Under the pieces are notes generated by a model. That model was not told the DNA's origin. It saw only the letters and a program-made list of their open reading frames with translations, and searched no databases. The translations under genes and the position numbers were made by a program. From CAZOWL01 sp964583605 (GTDB lineage Bacteria > Pseudomonadota > Gammaproteobacteria > Chromatiales > Chromatiaceae): 19,818 bases of DNA. The stretch's first letter is position 1; the number at the start of each line of letters is the position of its first letter. This document shows positions 1 to 8,354 of this stretch, in pieces. Location: the NCBI GenBank assembly GCA_964583605.1, contig CAZOWL010000081.1, positions 1 through 19,818 of the forward strand. Reading direction: 5' to 3'.

Positions 1-3
1 AAC

Positions 4-51
4 CCTCTCCCAGAGGGCGAGGGAGCGAACGTGCTTCGCGAATTTCATAGT
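4..51 (+). repeat. Dispersed palindromic repeat, left copy
   Basis: This 48-base segment matches the reverse complement of 19771-19818 at 45 of 48 positions; the differences are at 24, 35 and 49. It contains two potential hairpins: an 8-bp stem with one mismatch around an AGA loop (4-22), and a 5-bp stem GCGAA/TTCGC around CGTGC (25-39). The structure resembles REP-type intergenic palindromes. It ends 8 bases before the aat start codon, so it probably lies in the aat leader or upstream of it. Its full extent is unknown because the window starts here. Family membership is inference; the similarity between the two copies is seen directly. Confidence 0.85.
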
Positions 52-59
52 AACGGCAG

Positions 60-800
60 ATGCTCTTTCGGCTCGATCCGCACAACCCTGACGCACCCTT
101 CCCGGATGTCGCCTTGGCCGAAACCGAGCCGAACGGGCTGCTGGCGATCGGCGGCGATCTCAGCGTGACACGACTGACCAACGCCTACCGCCGCGGCATC
201 TTCCCGTGGTTCAACGCCGGCGATCCAATCCTCTGGTGGTCGCCGGATCCACGGACACTACTCTTCCCCGAGCGTCTGCGGGTCTCGCGCAGTCTGCGCA
301 AACGCCTGCGGCGGCGCGAGCTTGGCGTCACGCTCGACCGCGCCTTCGATGCTGTAATCGTCGCGTGCTCGGCCCCGCGCCGCGATGGGGCCGGGACCTG
401 GCTGGTCCCCGAGATGATCAGCGCCTACCGAGCGATGCACCGCCATTGCCTCGCCCATTCTGTCGAGGTCTGGCAGGATGGCGTACTGGTCGGCGGCCTT
501 TATGGGGTCGCTATCGGCGGGGTCTTCTTCGGCGAGTCCATGTTCAGCCTAGTCGACGATGCCTCCAAGGTCGCGCTGGTACACTTGAGCGAGCGGCTCG
601 CCGAGTGGGGATTCGGACTGATCGACTGCCAAGTGATGTCCGAGCATCTGATCCGCCTGGGCGCCCAAGAGGTGCCCCGCCGCGATTTCGTGACATTGCT
701 GGGCTATTGGTGTCGAGCGCTCGGTCGCCCAGGATTGTGGGATGACGGCCACCTGCACTTCCCCGGGGCCATGACCGACCCTCAGACGGCCGCCACATGA
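60..800 (+). CDS. aat: Leucyl/phenylalanyl-tRNA--protein transferase
   Basis: Aat transfers Leu or Phe from aminoacyl-tRNA to proteins with N-terminal Arg or Lys, creating N-degrons recognised by ClpS-ClpAP in the cytoplasm. The 246-residue product carries the family blocks in order: EPNGLLAIGGDLS (23-35), GIFPWF (46-51), WWSPDPR (59-65), GESMFS (158-163) and IDCQV (188-192). Length is normal for the family. The ATG at 60 is chosen because it puts EPNGLL at the usual distance from the N-terminus; no strong Shine-Dalgarno is visible, and a palindromic repeat ends just upstream. The stop overlaps the start of bpt as ATGA, implying translational coupling. The pairing of aat with bpt is common in Proteobacteria. 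Confidence 0.96.
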   Translation: MLFRLDPHNPDAPFPDVALAETEPNGLLAIGGDLSVTRLTNAYRRGIFPWFNAGDPILWWSPDPRTLLFPERLRVSRSLRKRLRRRELGVTLDRAFDAVIVACSAPRRDGAGTWLVPEMISAYRAMHRHCLAHSVEVWQDGVLVGGLYGVAIGGVFFGESMFSLVDDASKVALVHLSERLAEWGFGLIDCQVMSEHLIRLGAQEVPRRDFVTLLGYWCRALGRPGLWDDGHLHFPGAMTDPQTAAT

Positions 801-1585
801 GTCACTCGACCAGGCGGCGCGGCAGTCTCGATCTCTATCTGACGGGAGAGCAGGCCTGCTCGTATCTGCCGCGGCGGCGCACGCGCTCCCTCTTCATCGA
901 CCCTCTGGCCGACATCGGCGGCATGCGCTACCAATGGCTGCTCGAGCAAGGCTTCCGGCGCAGCGGTCGCTTCGTCTACCGGCCCGCCTGCCGCGGCTGC
1001 CAGGCCTGCGTATCGGTCCGGATACCGGTCGCCGCATTCCGCCCCGATCGCTCCCAACGCCGCAATGAGCGTCTGAACGCGGATATTCAGGTCTGCTTCC
1101 GCCCTGCGGCGTTCGTCCCCGAGCACTTTGCCCTCTACCGTGCTTACTTGGAGACCCGTCACCCTGACGGCGCGATGGCCGAGGACGATGAGGCCAGCTA
1201 TCGCCGCTTTCTGCTCGAGCCTTGGGGCGGCGATACGGAGCTGATGGAGCTGCGCCACGGCGGTCACCTGATGGCGGTGGCCGTCACCGATGTCCTACCA
1301 GCGGCCTTGTCCGCCGTGTACACCTTCTTCGATCCGGCCTCCTCCGAGCGTGCCCCCGGCACGCTCGCCGTGCTGGCCCAGGTCGCCGAAGCCCGCCACC
1401 GCCACCTCGATCATCTCTACCTCGGCTACTGGATCGAAGAGTGCCGGAAGATGCGCTACAAGGAACGGTTCCGGCCACTGGAGGTATGGGACGGCCAGTT
1501 CTGGCAGCGCTATGTCCGGGGAGAAAGGATCGACATCGTCAATGGACACAGCGCCAGAGCGCGTGACGGCGGCAAGAAGGCCTGA
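797..1585 (+). CDS. bpt: Aspartate/glutamate leucyltransferase (arginyltransferase family)
   Basis: Bpt is the bacterial relative of eukaryotic ATE1. It adds Leu to proteins with N-terminal Asp or Glu and so feeds the same ClpS-dependent degradation route as Aat. The 262-residue product has the cysteine-rich N-terminal block (C21, then C65, C68 and C71 in CRGCQAC, preceded by FVYRPA) and the C-terminal block YLGYWIEECRKMRYKERFRPLE starting at residue 208 (Y-L-G-Y-W...C-R-K-M). Length is typical. The start ATG overlaps the aat stop by four bases. The gene often placed next in other Proteobacteria, infA, is absent; the next gene is convergent after 46 bases. Older annotations call this family ate. 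Confidence 0.95.
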   Translation: MSHSTRRRGSLDLYLTGEQACSYLPRRRTRSLFIDPLADIGGMRYQWLLEQGFRRSGRFVYRPACRGCQACVSVRIPVAAFRPDRSQRRNERLNADIQVCFRPAAFVPEHFALYRAYLETRHPDGAMAEDDEASYRRFLLEPWGGDTELMELRHGGHLMAVAVTDVLPAALSAVYTFFDPASSERAPGTLAVLAQVAEARHRHLDHLYLGYWIEECRKMRYKERFRPLEVWDGQFWQRYVRGERIDIVNGHSARARDGGKKA

Positions 1586-1631
1586 CAAACGGCACTTGTA
1601 CCTTCAAGGGATGCTCAGCTGGCCGGCCGCG

Positions 1632-2258
1632 CTACCACAGCGCCAACAGTTGACCGTTCTCGGCCTTGGTCTCGAAGGACTTGAGCGGGTGCTTTCCCTT
1701 CTCGACACAGTCGCCCGTGCGTATGTCGAACTTCCACTGGTGCTTGGGACAGGTCAACGTCAGGCCATCGAGCGCGAGGTGCGGGATGTTGGTGACCTGA
1801 TGAGGACAGTGCGAGTCGTAGACCTTGTAGGACTCCCCTTCACGGTAGACGAAGACGCTGCGTGAATCGCACTCGACGCGCTTGACTTCCCCATCGGCAA
1901 GGTCGGAGAGCGCGATGACCTCTCGCCACTTCGGCTCGGAATTGATCAGCTCGGGTGAGAACTCCGGAATGTCCATCTCCAACAGGATCTCGGCGGCCCA
2001 GACGATCTTCGCCAGGCCGAGCGCCGGAAAGGCCATCAACAGCGCGTCAATGATCTCAAGCGGGGTACACCCGTCGCGCAGGGCTCGGGTCAGATACTGC
2101 TTGAAGCCATTCTCAGTCTGGACATGGACCTTGGTGATCACCGAGATGAGGTCGCGGGTCTTCGGGTCGAGATGCTTGCCGCTGTCCTTGAGAAACTTGA
2201 AATAGTGGCCAAGCGCATCACCGCGCACCTGGATGAGATAATTCAGAGCGTCGCTCAT
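1632..2258 (-). CDS. Carboxymuconolactone decarboxylase/AhpD-like and Rieske [2Fe-2S] fusion protein
   Basis: This 208-residue protein has two parts. Residues 10-95 look like the helical carboxymuconolactone decarboxylase/AhpD fold (TRDLISVITKVHVQTENGF, then a hydrophobic helix around 68-93). The CxxC pair of peroxidase-active AhpD is absent; the only Cys there is C64. Residues 111-208 form a T4moC/NirD-type Rieske domain with C151-x-H153 and C170-x-x-H173, spaced by 16 residues, as in [2Fe-2S] Rieske ferredoxins. There is no signal peptide, so it is probably cytoplasmic. ATG 2258 is preferred because the upstream extension reads into lgt and is not family-like. It lies 61 bases downstream of lgt on the same strand and may be cotranscribed. 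Function is unknown; electron transfer to, or sensing by, the helical domain is only a guess. Confidence 0.88.
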   Translation of the reverse strand: MSDALNYLIQVRGDALGHYFKFLKDSGKHLDPKTRDLISVITKVHVQTENGFKQYLTRALRDGCTPLEIIDALLMAFPALGLAKIVWAAEILLEMDIPEFSPELINSEPKWREVIALSDLADGEVKRVECDSRSVFVYREGESYKVYDSHCPHQVTNIPHLALDGLTLTCPKHQWKFDIRTGDCVEKGKHPLKSFETKAENGQLLALW

Positions 2259-2319
2259 AAGTCGTTTTTCCAGTACTGATTGATCGTTCCAGAACGAGGA
2301 ATCGCGCCCAGCCAGCGGC

Positions 2320-3153
2320 TCACGCGACGCGACGGCCTCTCTGGTAGGCGAGGCCGAGCAGGACCAGCCCCGCAAGCAACATCGGCAGCGTCAAGAGCTG
2401 CCCCATCGTCAGCCATCCGAACGCCAGGTACCCGATATGGGCATCTGGCACGCGCACCAGCTCGACGGCAAAGCGGAAGCAGCCATAGCCGACGAGAAAT
2501 AGACCCGATACCGCCATCGTCGGGCGCGGACGGCTGGAGAAGATCCATAGGATCAGGAACAGGACGAGCCCTTCCAAAGCGGCCTCGTAGAGCTGCGAGG
2601 GATGCATTGGCAGACTCCATGCGCTCCCGGCCGGCAGATCCTGACACTGGAGCGGGAAGCGCTCACAGGGCAACCGCATCCCCCATGCCAGCTCGGTGCG
2701 GTGGCCCCATAGCTCCCCATTGATGAAATTGCCGATGCGGCCCGCCAACAGACCGAGCGGGACCAGCGGCGCCGCGAAGTCCGCGACCTGGAAGAAGCCC
2801 AGCCGGTGCCGCCGAGCGAACAGCCAGAAGGCCAGCATGACGCCCAACAGACCGCCGTGGAAGGACATGCCCCCTTCCCAGACCCTCAGGATATTGAGCG
2901 GATTGGCGAGTAGGTGCTCCCAACCGTAGAACAGCATGTAGCCCAAGCGACCGCCGGCGACCGTGCCGATGATGCCAAAGAAGATCAAATCATCGACCAT
3001 GTCCTTGGTCCAGCTCGAGCCAGGCCGCGACGCACGCCAATGACCGAGACCCCACGCGGCCGCGAAACCGACCAGGTACATGAGCCCGTACCAGTGGACC
3101 TTGATGGGGCCCAATGCCAAGGCGACTGGATCGATGTCTGGATAGGTTAGCAT
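2320..3153 (-). CDS. lgt: Phosphatidylglycerol--prolipoprotein diacylglyceryl transferase
   Basis: Lgt performs the first step of lipoprotein maturation in the inner membrane, moving diacylglyceryl from phosphatidylglycerol to the lipobox Cys. The 277-residue product has multiple membrane helices and the family marks: SFHGG with H99, the signature AGRIGNFINGELWG (137-150), HPSQLYE (184-190) and R227 in the CFRFAVELVR block. Length is normal. ATG 3153 gives the usual N-terminus (MLTYPDIDPVALALGPI); a longer frame to 3222 adds a basic non-family extension. A modest insertion with two Cys (LPCERFPLQC, 161-170) precedes HPSQ. It is divergent from the PmtA-like gene and upstream of the CMD-Rieske gene on the same strand. 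Confidence 0.96.
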   Translation of the reverse strand: MLTYPDIDPVALALGPIKVHWYGLMYLVGFAAAWGLGHWRASRPGSSWTKDMVDDLIFFGIIGTVAGGRLGYMLFYGWEHLLANPLNILRVWEGGMSFHGGLLGVMLAFWLFARRHRLGFFQVADFAAPLVPLGLLAGRIGNFINGELWGHRTELAWGMRLPCERFPLQCQDLPAGSAWSLPMHPSQLYEAALEGLVLFLILWIFSSRPRPTMAVSGLFLVGYGCFRFAVELVRVPDAHIGYLAFGWLTMGQLLTLPMLLAGLVLLGLAYQRGRRVA

Positions 3154-3276
3154 GGCGGATAATGGTACCACGCCAGCGGATCGCTTCCATGACAGACCGG
3201 ACGCGTGTCGGCGTCCGGCCACCCTGCGGTTGAGCTTTGACTGCTAGACACGGCAGGCTGGACCCGCCCCCCAGAC

Positions 3277-3304
3277 TTGACGTTATAGTGCCCGAAAATA
3301 AGAT
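3277..3304 (+). promoter_or_regulatory. Candidate sigma70 promoter for the PmtA-like gene
   Basis: TTGACG (3277-3282) and TAAGAT (3299-3304) are separated by 16 bases in the 262-base divergent gap between lgt and the PmtA-like gene. The first matches the -35 consensus at 5 of 6 positions and the second matches the -10 consensus at 4 of 6. Transcription would start near 3311, leaving an untranslated leader of about 105 bases before ATG 3416. No matching promoter for lgt was convincing on the other strand. Confidence 0.4.
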
Positions 3305-3415
3305 CGACCAGCGATGAGCGCGGATCTCCCCGCCCACGGCGGCATGCCTTCGAGGCCGTTTCGGGTGCGGCAAGCGGCCGCTGGAAACGCGCGACAACAG
3401 AGAGGAACAACCAAC

Positions 3416-4030
3416 ATGCCGGAGAGCAAGGCAATCAACAACAGGCTGAATGGCCGGGCGTTATTTTTTCAGGAATTCCTTAAACATCCTCGTCAGATCG
3501 GCTCGATCATCCCGAGCTCCCGGTTTCTCGAGCAGCGCGTCATAGACGCCGCCGACATCTCCGACGCCGATGTCGTCGTCGAGCTGGGGCCGGGTACCGG
3601 GGGCATGACCCAGGCCTTGCTGCGCGCACTGCCCGCCCATGCCAGGCTGCTGAGCATCGAGATCAACTCCCAGTTCCATGCCTTGGTCAGCCGTCTCGAG
3701 GACGAGCGACTGATCGCGCATCTCGGCAGTGCCTGCGACATCGATGTCATCTCCTCGCGCTACGGGCTGGCGCCGCCGAATGCCGTCGTCTCGGGCATCC
3801 CCTTCTCAACCATGAGCCCTAGTCTCGGGTCCCAGATCCTCGAAAAGGTTGCGTCTTACCTCGCGCCGAACGGCCGCTTCGTCGCCTACCAGTTCAGCAC
3901 CCGTGTGGCCACGCTTTGTCGGCCGTTCCTTGGCACAGCGCAGAGTGCCATCGAATTGCTCAACATCCCCCCAATGCACGTCTTTCGGTGGCAGAAGCAG
4001 CACACAGAGTCCGCTATTCAACCCGCCTGA
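3416..4030 (+). CDS. PmtA-like phospholipid N-methyltransferase (SAM-dependent)
   Basis: The 204-residue product fits the COG3963/PmtA type of class I methyltransferase, which methylates phosphatidylethanolamine towards phosphatidylcholine at the cytoplasmic membrane face. Visible are the N-terminal family block KHPRQIGSIIPSS (23-35), SAM motif I VVELGPGTG (54-62), an acidic residue after the second strand (E82, in LLSIEIN) and the post-motif GIPF (127-130). ATG 3416 is chosen over an upstream frame from 3314 because AGAGGAA (3401-3407) lies 8 bases before it and family similarity begins just after. The first codons use TTA, TTT and AAA, unlike the GC-rich codons elsewhere. It could instead be a related rRNA-dimethylase-like enzyme; substrate is inferred from family only. 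Confidence 0.8.
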   Translation: MPESKAINNRLNGRALFFQEFLKHPRQIGSIIPSSRFLEQRVIDAADISDADVVVELGPGTGGMTQALLRALPAHARLLSIEINSQFHALVSRLEDERLIAHLGSACDIDVISSRYGLAPPNAVVSGIPFSTMSPSLGSQILEKVASYLAPNGRFVAYQFSTRVATLCRPFLGTAQSAIELLNIPPMHVFRWQKQHTESAIQPA

Positions 4031-4040
4031 TCGCGCTCAT

Positions 4041-4055
4041 TGCGCCGATGGCGCA
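4041..4055 (+). other. Short perfect hairpin after the PmtA-like gene
   Basis: TGCGCC and GGCGCA form a 6-bp perfect stem around a GAT loop, 10 bases after the stop codon at 4028-4030. No T-run follows, so it is not a standard intrinsic terminator. It may protect the transcript end or assist termination. The rest of the gap to 4238 shows no gene that can be supported. Confidence 0.3.
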
Positions 4056-4238
4056 CCTCTGCGCCAGGGGCGAATGGAAGCCTGCATGCCACCCGTTGCC
4101 CACCGGTCCGCGCTGCGCCGCCTGGCGATGATCGTCGCGGACAGCGCGCTACGCTTGAAAAACCCTGCTACCCCCGTCCTGCGCGCACCCACGCCGCTGG
4201 GTTAGAATTTGTGCACTGCAAAAACGACCCGTCGGCCG

Positions 4239-7200
4239 ATGTCCATCCCTCAGCACCAGCGCATCCGCGAGATCCCTTACAACTACACGTCGTTCTCCGA
4301 TCGCGAGATCGTCATCCGCTTCCTCGGCGAGCCGATGTGGGAGCTGATCGAGGAGCTTCGCGGGACACGACGGACCGGGCGCTCGGCGCGGATGCTATTC
4401 GAGGTCCTCGGGGATATGTGGGTCGTCAGCCGCAACCCCTATCTGCAGGACGACCTGCTCGAGAACCCCAGCAGACGGCGCCTCTTGATCCAGGCGCTCG
4501 AGCACCGGCTCGACCAGTTCGAGCGCCGGCTCAACGATAACGTCAAGGCCGCTGAGCTGCTCGCCGCAGCCCGCACCGCTGTCACCGGGTTCGCCAAAGG
4601 CTTCGCGGACGCGCGGCAGCTGCGCGAGCGGCTCCGTCAGCGGCTCAGAGGCGTCACGCGCCCGGACAATCTCGACTTCGGCGGTCTGGCGCGGGTGTCG
4701 CATGCGACCGATGCCACCGACTGGCGCGTCGAGCTGCCCTTCGTCGTCATCACGCCGGATACGGAGGATGAGGTCGCGGCGATCGTCCAGGGCTGTATCG
4801 ATTGCGGGCTTACACTGATCCCGCGCGGCGGCGGCACGGGCTATACGGGGTCCGCGGTGCCGCTCGATCCCCACTGTGCCGTCGTCAACACCGAGAAGCT
4901 CGAGTCCCTGTCCGACATCGAGTCAGTGACGCTGCCGGGCGTGAGCCAGCCGGTGCCGACGGTGCGCTGCGGTGCCGGGGTCGTCACACGCCGCGTCGCC
5001 GAGCTCGCCGAGCGCGCGGGGCTCGCCTTCGCAGTGGATCCGACCTCTCAGGACGCCTCGACGATCGGCGGCAACGTGGCCATGAACGCCGGCGGCAAGA
5101 AGGCGGTGCTGTGGGGCACGGCCCTCGACAACCTCGTCTCCTGGCGCCTCGTCACGCCGCAAGCGGACTGGCTCGAGGTCGAGCGTCTCGACCACAACCT
5201 CGGCAAGATCCACGAGCAGGAACGGGTGCGCTTCCGGATCTCGCGCTATGCCGTCGACGGGCGGACGCCGCGCGGTGCGCCAAAGATCCTCGAGATGCCG
5301 GGCCGCTGCTTCCGCCGCCCCGGGCTCGGCAAGGATGTCACCGACAAGGTTCTCGGTGGCCTCCCCGGCGTGCAAAAGGAAGGCTGCGACGGACTCATCA
5401 CCTCGGCCCGCTTCGTCCTGCACCGCATGCCGGAGCAGGTGCGCACCGTCTGCCTCGAGCTGTTCGGTGCGGATCTCGGGCGTGCCGTACCGGCCATCGT
5501 CGAGATCAAGGACCACGTCGCCCGTCTGCCCGATGTACAGATCGCCGGGCTCGAGCACCTGGATGAGCGCTATGTCCGGGCCGTCGACTACTCGACCAAA
5601 TCCGCCCGCCGTGAGCTGCCGAAGATGGTGCTGCTCGCGGACCTGGTAAGCGACTCCGCCGACGCCGTCGACGCCGCGGCGGCTACGGTCGTCGCCCTCG
5701 CCCAGGCGCGCGACGGCGAGGGCTTCATCGCGGTCAGCTCCGAGGCACGCCGGCGCTTCTGGCTCGACCGCGCCCGCACGGCGGCCATCTCGCGGCACAC
5801 CAACGCCTTCAAGATCAACGAGGATGTCGTCATCCCGCTCGAACGGCTTGCCGACTATAGCCGCGGTATCGAGCGGCTCAACATCGAGCAGTCGATCGCC
5901 AACAAGCTCCGCATCATGGATGCGGTGCGTGACTACCTGTCGGGGCCGATGCCCGAGGCACGCGACCCGAGCGAGTATGAGCCGACCGCCGAGGCCGCGG
6001 CGATCCTGAATACCAAGCGCGACGCCGCTCAAGCCGCCTTGCTCACGGCCCGCCGCCGCTGGCAGCAGATCCTCGAGCACCTCGATGATCCGGCCGCCGC
6101 GCATCGCGACCTGCTCGATGAGGGGGCCGTGGCGGGGCTCGAGCCCGGAGACAGCCTGCTGGATCTGATGCTGCGGCGCACCTTGCGTCAGTCCTACCGC
6201 ACCGAGGTGGCCGCGCGCCTCGACGAGCTGTTCGGCGGTCAGGACATGGCTCGGGTGCGTGAGCGCCTCGCCTCGATCCATCGCACCATCCGCGATTCCC
6301 GCCTGTTCGTCGCGCTGCACATGCACGCCGGCGACGGCAATGTGCACACCAATATCCCGGTACACTCCTCTGATTATGCGATGCTCCACGAGGCCGACCG
6401 GCTCGTCGAGCGGATCATGGCGCTGGCCAAGTCCCTCGGTGGGGTCATCTCCGGCGAGCACGGCATCGGGCTGACCAAGATCGGCTTCCTCGATCAGGAC
6501 AAGCTTGAGGAGTTCGTGGCCTACAAGGGGCAGGTCGACCCCGAGCAGCACTTCAACCGCGGCAAGCTGATGCCGGGGTCGGGCCTCTCTGCGGCCTACA
6601 CCCCGTCGCTGCGCCTCGTGCAGCAGGAGGCGATCATCCTCGAGGAGACCGAGCTCGGTGCGCTCAACGACGACATCCGCCACTGCCTGCGCTGCGGCAA
6701 GTGCAAGCCGGTCTGCATGACGCATGTCCCGCGCGCGAACCTACCCTACTCGCCGCGCAATAAGATCCTCGGCACCGGACTCATCATCGAGGCCTTCCTC
6801 TACGAGGAGCAAACCCGGCGCGGCCTATCGCGCCGGCACTTCGCCGAGATGAATGATGTCGCCGACCACTGCACGATCTGCCACAAGTGCGAGAGCCCCT
6901 GCCCGGTCGACATCGATTTCGGCCAGGTCACGATGCGCCTGCGCCGGATCCTCGAGGCCCGCGGGCAACGACGGTTCAGCCCTGGTGCCTGGGCGGCGTT
7001 GCGCTTCCTCGACTCGAGCGAGCCTCGCACGGTCCGTTGGCTGCGCCGCGGGCTGGCCGAGTGGGGCTTTGCCGGGATCAATCTGGCTCATCGGGGTGCC
7101 AAATCGCTCGGGCTGACCCGGGCCTGTAAGGAGCGACCCGCGTCCAGCAGCCGCAGCCCGGGTCTCGGGAGCCAGGTCGTCGAGCTCGTCGCGCGACCAA

Positions 7201-8096
7201 TCCGTGTCGACGTGCCGCGACAGACCTTCCGCCAGATCCTGGCGCTCGAAGACCGCACCCAGGTGCCGATCCTGCGCGATCCCAGGCAGAACACAGAAGA
7301 GTCCGAGGCGGTGTTCTATTTCCCTGGCTGTGGCTCTGAGCGTCTTTTCTCGGACATCGGTCTGGCGACCCTGGCCCTGCTCTACGCCCAAGGCGTGCCG
7401 ACTGTGCTGCCGCCGGGCTACCTGTGCTGCGGCTACCCGCAGCGTGCGGCGGGCCTAGAGGCGCGCGGCCGGCGCATCACGATGGAGAACCGGGTCCTCT
7501 TCCACCGCGTGGCCAACACGCTCAACTATCTCGATATCCGCACCGTCCTGGTCTCCTGCGGCACCTGTATGGACCAGCTGCTCGAGTACGACTTCGCCCA
7601 GATCTTCCCGGGTTGCCGGCTCCTGGACATCCACGAGTATCTGATGGAGCGCGGCGTCTCGGCTGCGGGTCAGGCCGAGGTCCAGTACCTCTACCACGAC
7701 CCCTGCCACACGCCGATGAAGGCCTACTCGCCGACGCGGGTTACGGCCAATCTCCTGGGCCAAGACGTCCACCTCTCGGAGCGCTGCTGCGGCGAGGCCG
7801 GCACGCTCGGCAGCGCGCGCCCGGATATCGCCAATCAGGTGCGTTTCCGCAAGCAGGAGGAGCTGACCCAGGGGATCCGCGCACTCACCGGCAAGGACCG
7901 CAGCGAGGCCGGGGAGGTCAAGGTGCTGACCTCCTGTCCGGCCTGTCTGCAGGGACTCTCGAAGTATGCAGACGACACCGGACTGAGGACCGACTACATC
8001 GTCATCGAGCTGGCCCGGCGACTGCTCGGCCCGGATTGGTCCAGAACCTTCCTCCAGCGCGCAACGGCCGGCGGGGTCGAGCGCGTGCTGTTGTAA
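4239..8096 (+). CDS. DUF3683 / FAD-linked oxidase / Fe-S (GlcD-GlcF type) oxidoreductase
   Basis: This 1285-residue protein joins modules that are separate subunits in glycolate oxidase (GlcD, GlcF). Residues 1-130 match DUF3683 (starting REIPYNYTSFSDREIVIR). A PCMH-type FAD domain follows, with PRGGGTGYTG at 195-204. The C-terminal FAD-oxidase part has HMHAGDGNVH (694-703) and GEHGIG (739-744). Two CxxCxxCxxxC clusters (C816/819/822/826 and C878/881/884/888) should bind [4Fe-4S]. Cysteine-rich CCG domains follow (CCG at 1063-1065, SCGTC at 1106-1110, CCG at 1183-1185). No signal peptide or membrane segment is seen. The likely reaction is flavin oxidation of a D-2-hydroxy acid with electrons passed towards quinone; related YdiJ/Dld-type enzymes act on D-lactate or D-2-hydroxyglutarate, and the substrate here is unknown. 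ATG 4239 lacks a clear Shine-Dalgarno; TTG 4209 is an alternative. Confidence 0.93.
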   Translation: MSIPQHQRIREIPYNYTSFSDREIVIRFLGEPMWELIEELRGTRRTGRSARMLFEVLGDMWVVSRNPYLQDDLLENPSRRRLLIQALEHRLDQFERRLNDNVKAAELLAAARTAVTGFAKGFADARQLRERLRQRLRGVTRPDNLDFGGLARVSHATDATDWRVELPFVVITPDTEDEVAAIVQGCIDCGLTLIPRGGGTGYTGSAVPLDPHCAVVNTEKLESLSDIESVTLPGVSQPVPTVRCGAGVVTRRVAELAERAGLAFAVDPTSQDASTIGGNVAMNAGGKKAVLWGTALDNLVSWRLVTPQADWLEVERLDHNLGKIHEQERVRFRISRYAVDGRTPRGAPKILEMPGRCFRRPGLGKDVTDKVLGGLPGVQKEGCDGLITSARFVLHRMPEQVRTVCLELFGADLGRAVPAIVEIKDHVARLPDVQIAGLEHLDERYVRAVDYSTKSARRELPKMVLLADLVSDSADAVDAAAATVVALAQARDGEGFIAVSSEARRRFWLDRARTAAISRHTNAFKINEDVVIPLERLADYSRGIERLNIEQSIANKLRIMDAVRDYLSGPMPEARDPSEYEPTAEAAAILNTKRDAAQAALLTARRRWQQILEHLDDPAAAHRDLLDEGAVAGLEPGDSLLDLMLRRTLRQSYRTEVAARLDELFGGQDMARVRERLASIHRTIRDSRLFVALHMHAGDGNVHTNIPVHSSDYAMLHEADRLVERIMALAKSLGGVISGEHGIGLTKIGFLDQDKLEEFVAYKGQVDPEQHFNRGKLMPGSGLSAAYTPSLRLVQQEAIILEETELGALNDDIRHCLRCGKCKPVCMTHVPRANLPYSPRNKILGTGLIIEAFLYEEQTRRGLSRRHFAEMNDVADHCTICHKCESPCPVDIDFGQVTMRLRRILEARGQRRFSPGAWAALRFLDSSEPRTVRWLRRGLAEWGFAGINLAHRGAKSLGLTRACKERPASSSRSPGLGSQVVELVARPIRVDVPRQTFRQILALEDRTQVPILRDPRQNTEESEAVFYFPGCGSERLFSDIGLATLALLYAQGVPTVLPPGYLCCGYPQRAAGLEARGRRITMENRVLFHRVANTLNYLDIRTVLVSCGTCMDQLLEYDFAQIFPGCRLLDIHEYLMERGVSAAGQAEVQYLYHDPCHTPMKAYSPTRVTANLLGQDVHLSERCCGEAGTLGSARPDIANQVRFRKQEELTQGIRALTGKDRSEAGEVKVLTSCPACLQGLSKYADDTGLRTDYIVIELARRLLGPDWSRTFLQRATAGGVERVLL

Positions 8097-8097
8097 G

Positions 8098-8120
8098 GCG
8101 CCTCGTGTTGGGAGAGGCGC
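8098..8120 (+). terminator. Hairpin directly after the DUF3683 gene
   Basis: GCGCCTC (8098-8104) pairs perfectly with GAGGCGC (8114-8120) around a 9-base loop. It begins two bases after the stop codon. No T-run follows (ATCAAGAG), so it is either a weak or factor-dependent terminator or a 3' stabilising stem. Confidence 0.4.
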
Positions 8121-8354
8121 ATCAAGAGCGTCTTGCGACATGTCAGCCGGCCGGGCAGCTTGAATCGCCCTGAAAGCTGGCAGCACGCGGAACGATACAG
8201 TAACATCGCGCCGAAGAGCCGGGGGAGGCGGCGATCGCTGACACCTGAAAGCGGGTATGCAGCTGCGAGGTAGCGCAGCTCAAGCGAGGCCATCCGGCCA
8301 ATCGAGTCAGGGATTGACCAGCTATACGAAAACGATTGCACCACCGAGGGTTCT
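8121..8354. other. Gene-poor stretch upstream of the small exported ORF and fccA
   Basis: Between the DUF3683 gene and fccA (8097-8694) about 600 bases hold no recognised gene except a plausible small ORF at 8355. In 8121-8354 I see no RNA gene or strong promoter. A lone TTGACC at 8314-8319 could be a -35 but has no good -10 at the right distance. From 8553 to 8694 the only notable items are the second copy of a short direct repeat and the fccA ribosome binding site. Confidence 0.5.

Noticed and set aside
2259..2375. N-terminal extension of the CMD-Rieske protein
   Set aside because: It overlaps the end of lgt, is not family-like, and ATG 2258 gives a normal start.
4203..4208. TAGAAT as a -10 for the DUF3683 gene
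   Set aside because: Matches 5 of 6 but has neither a -35 nor an extended -10 TG.
4923..6725. Minus-strand open frame of 600 codons inside the DUF3683 gene
   Set aside because: Opposite strand of clear FAD-oxidase coding sequence; no motifs.
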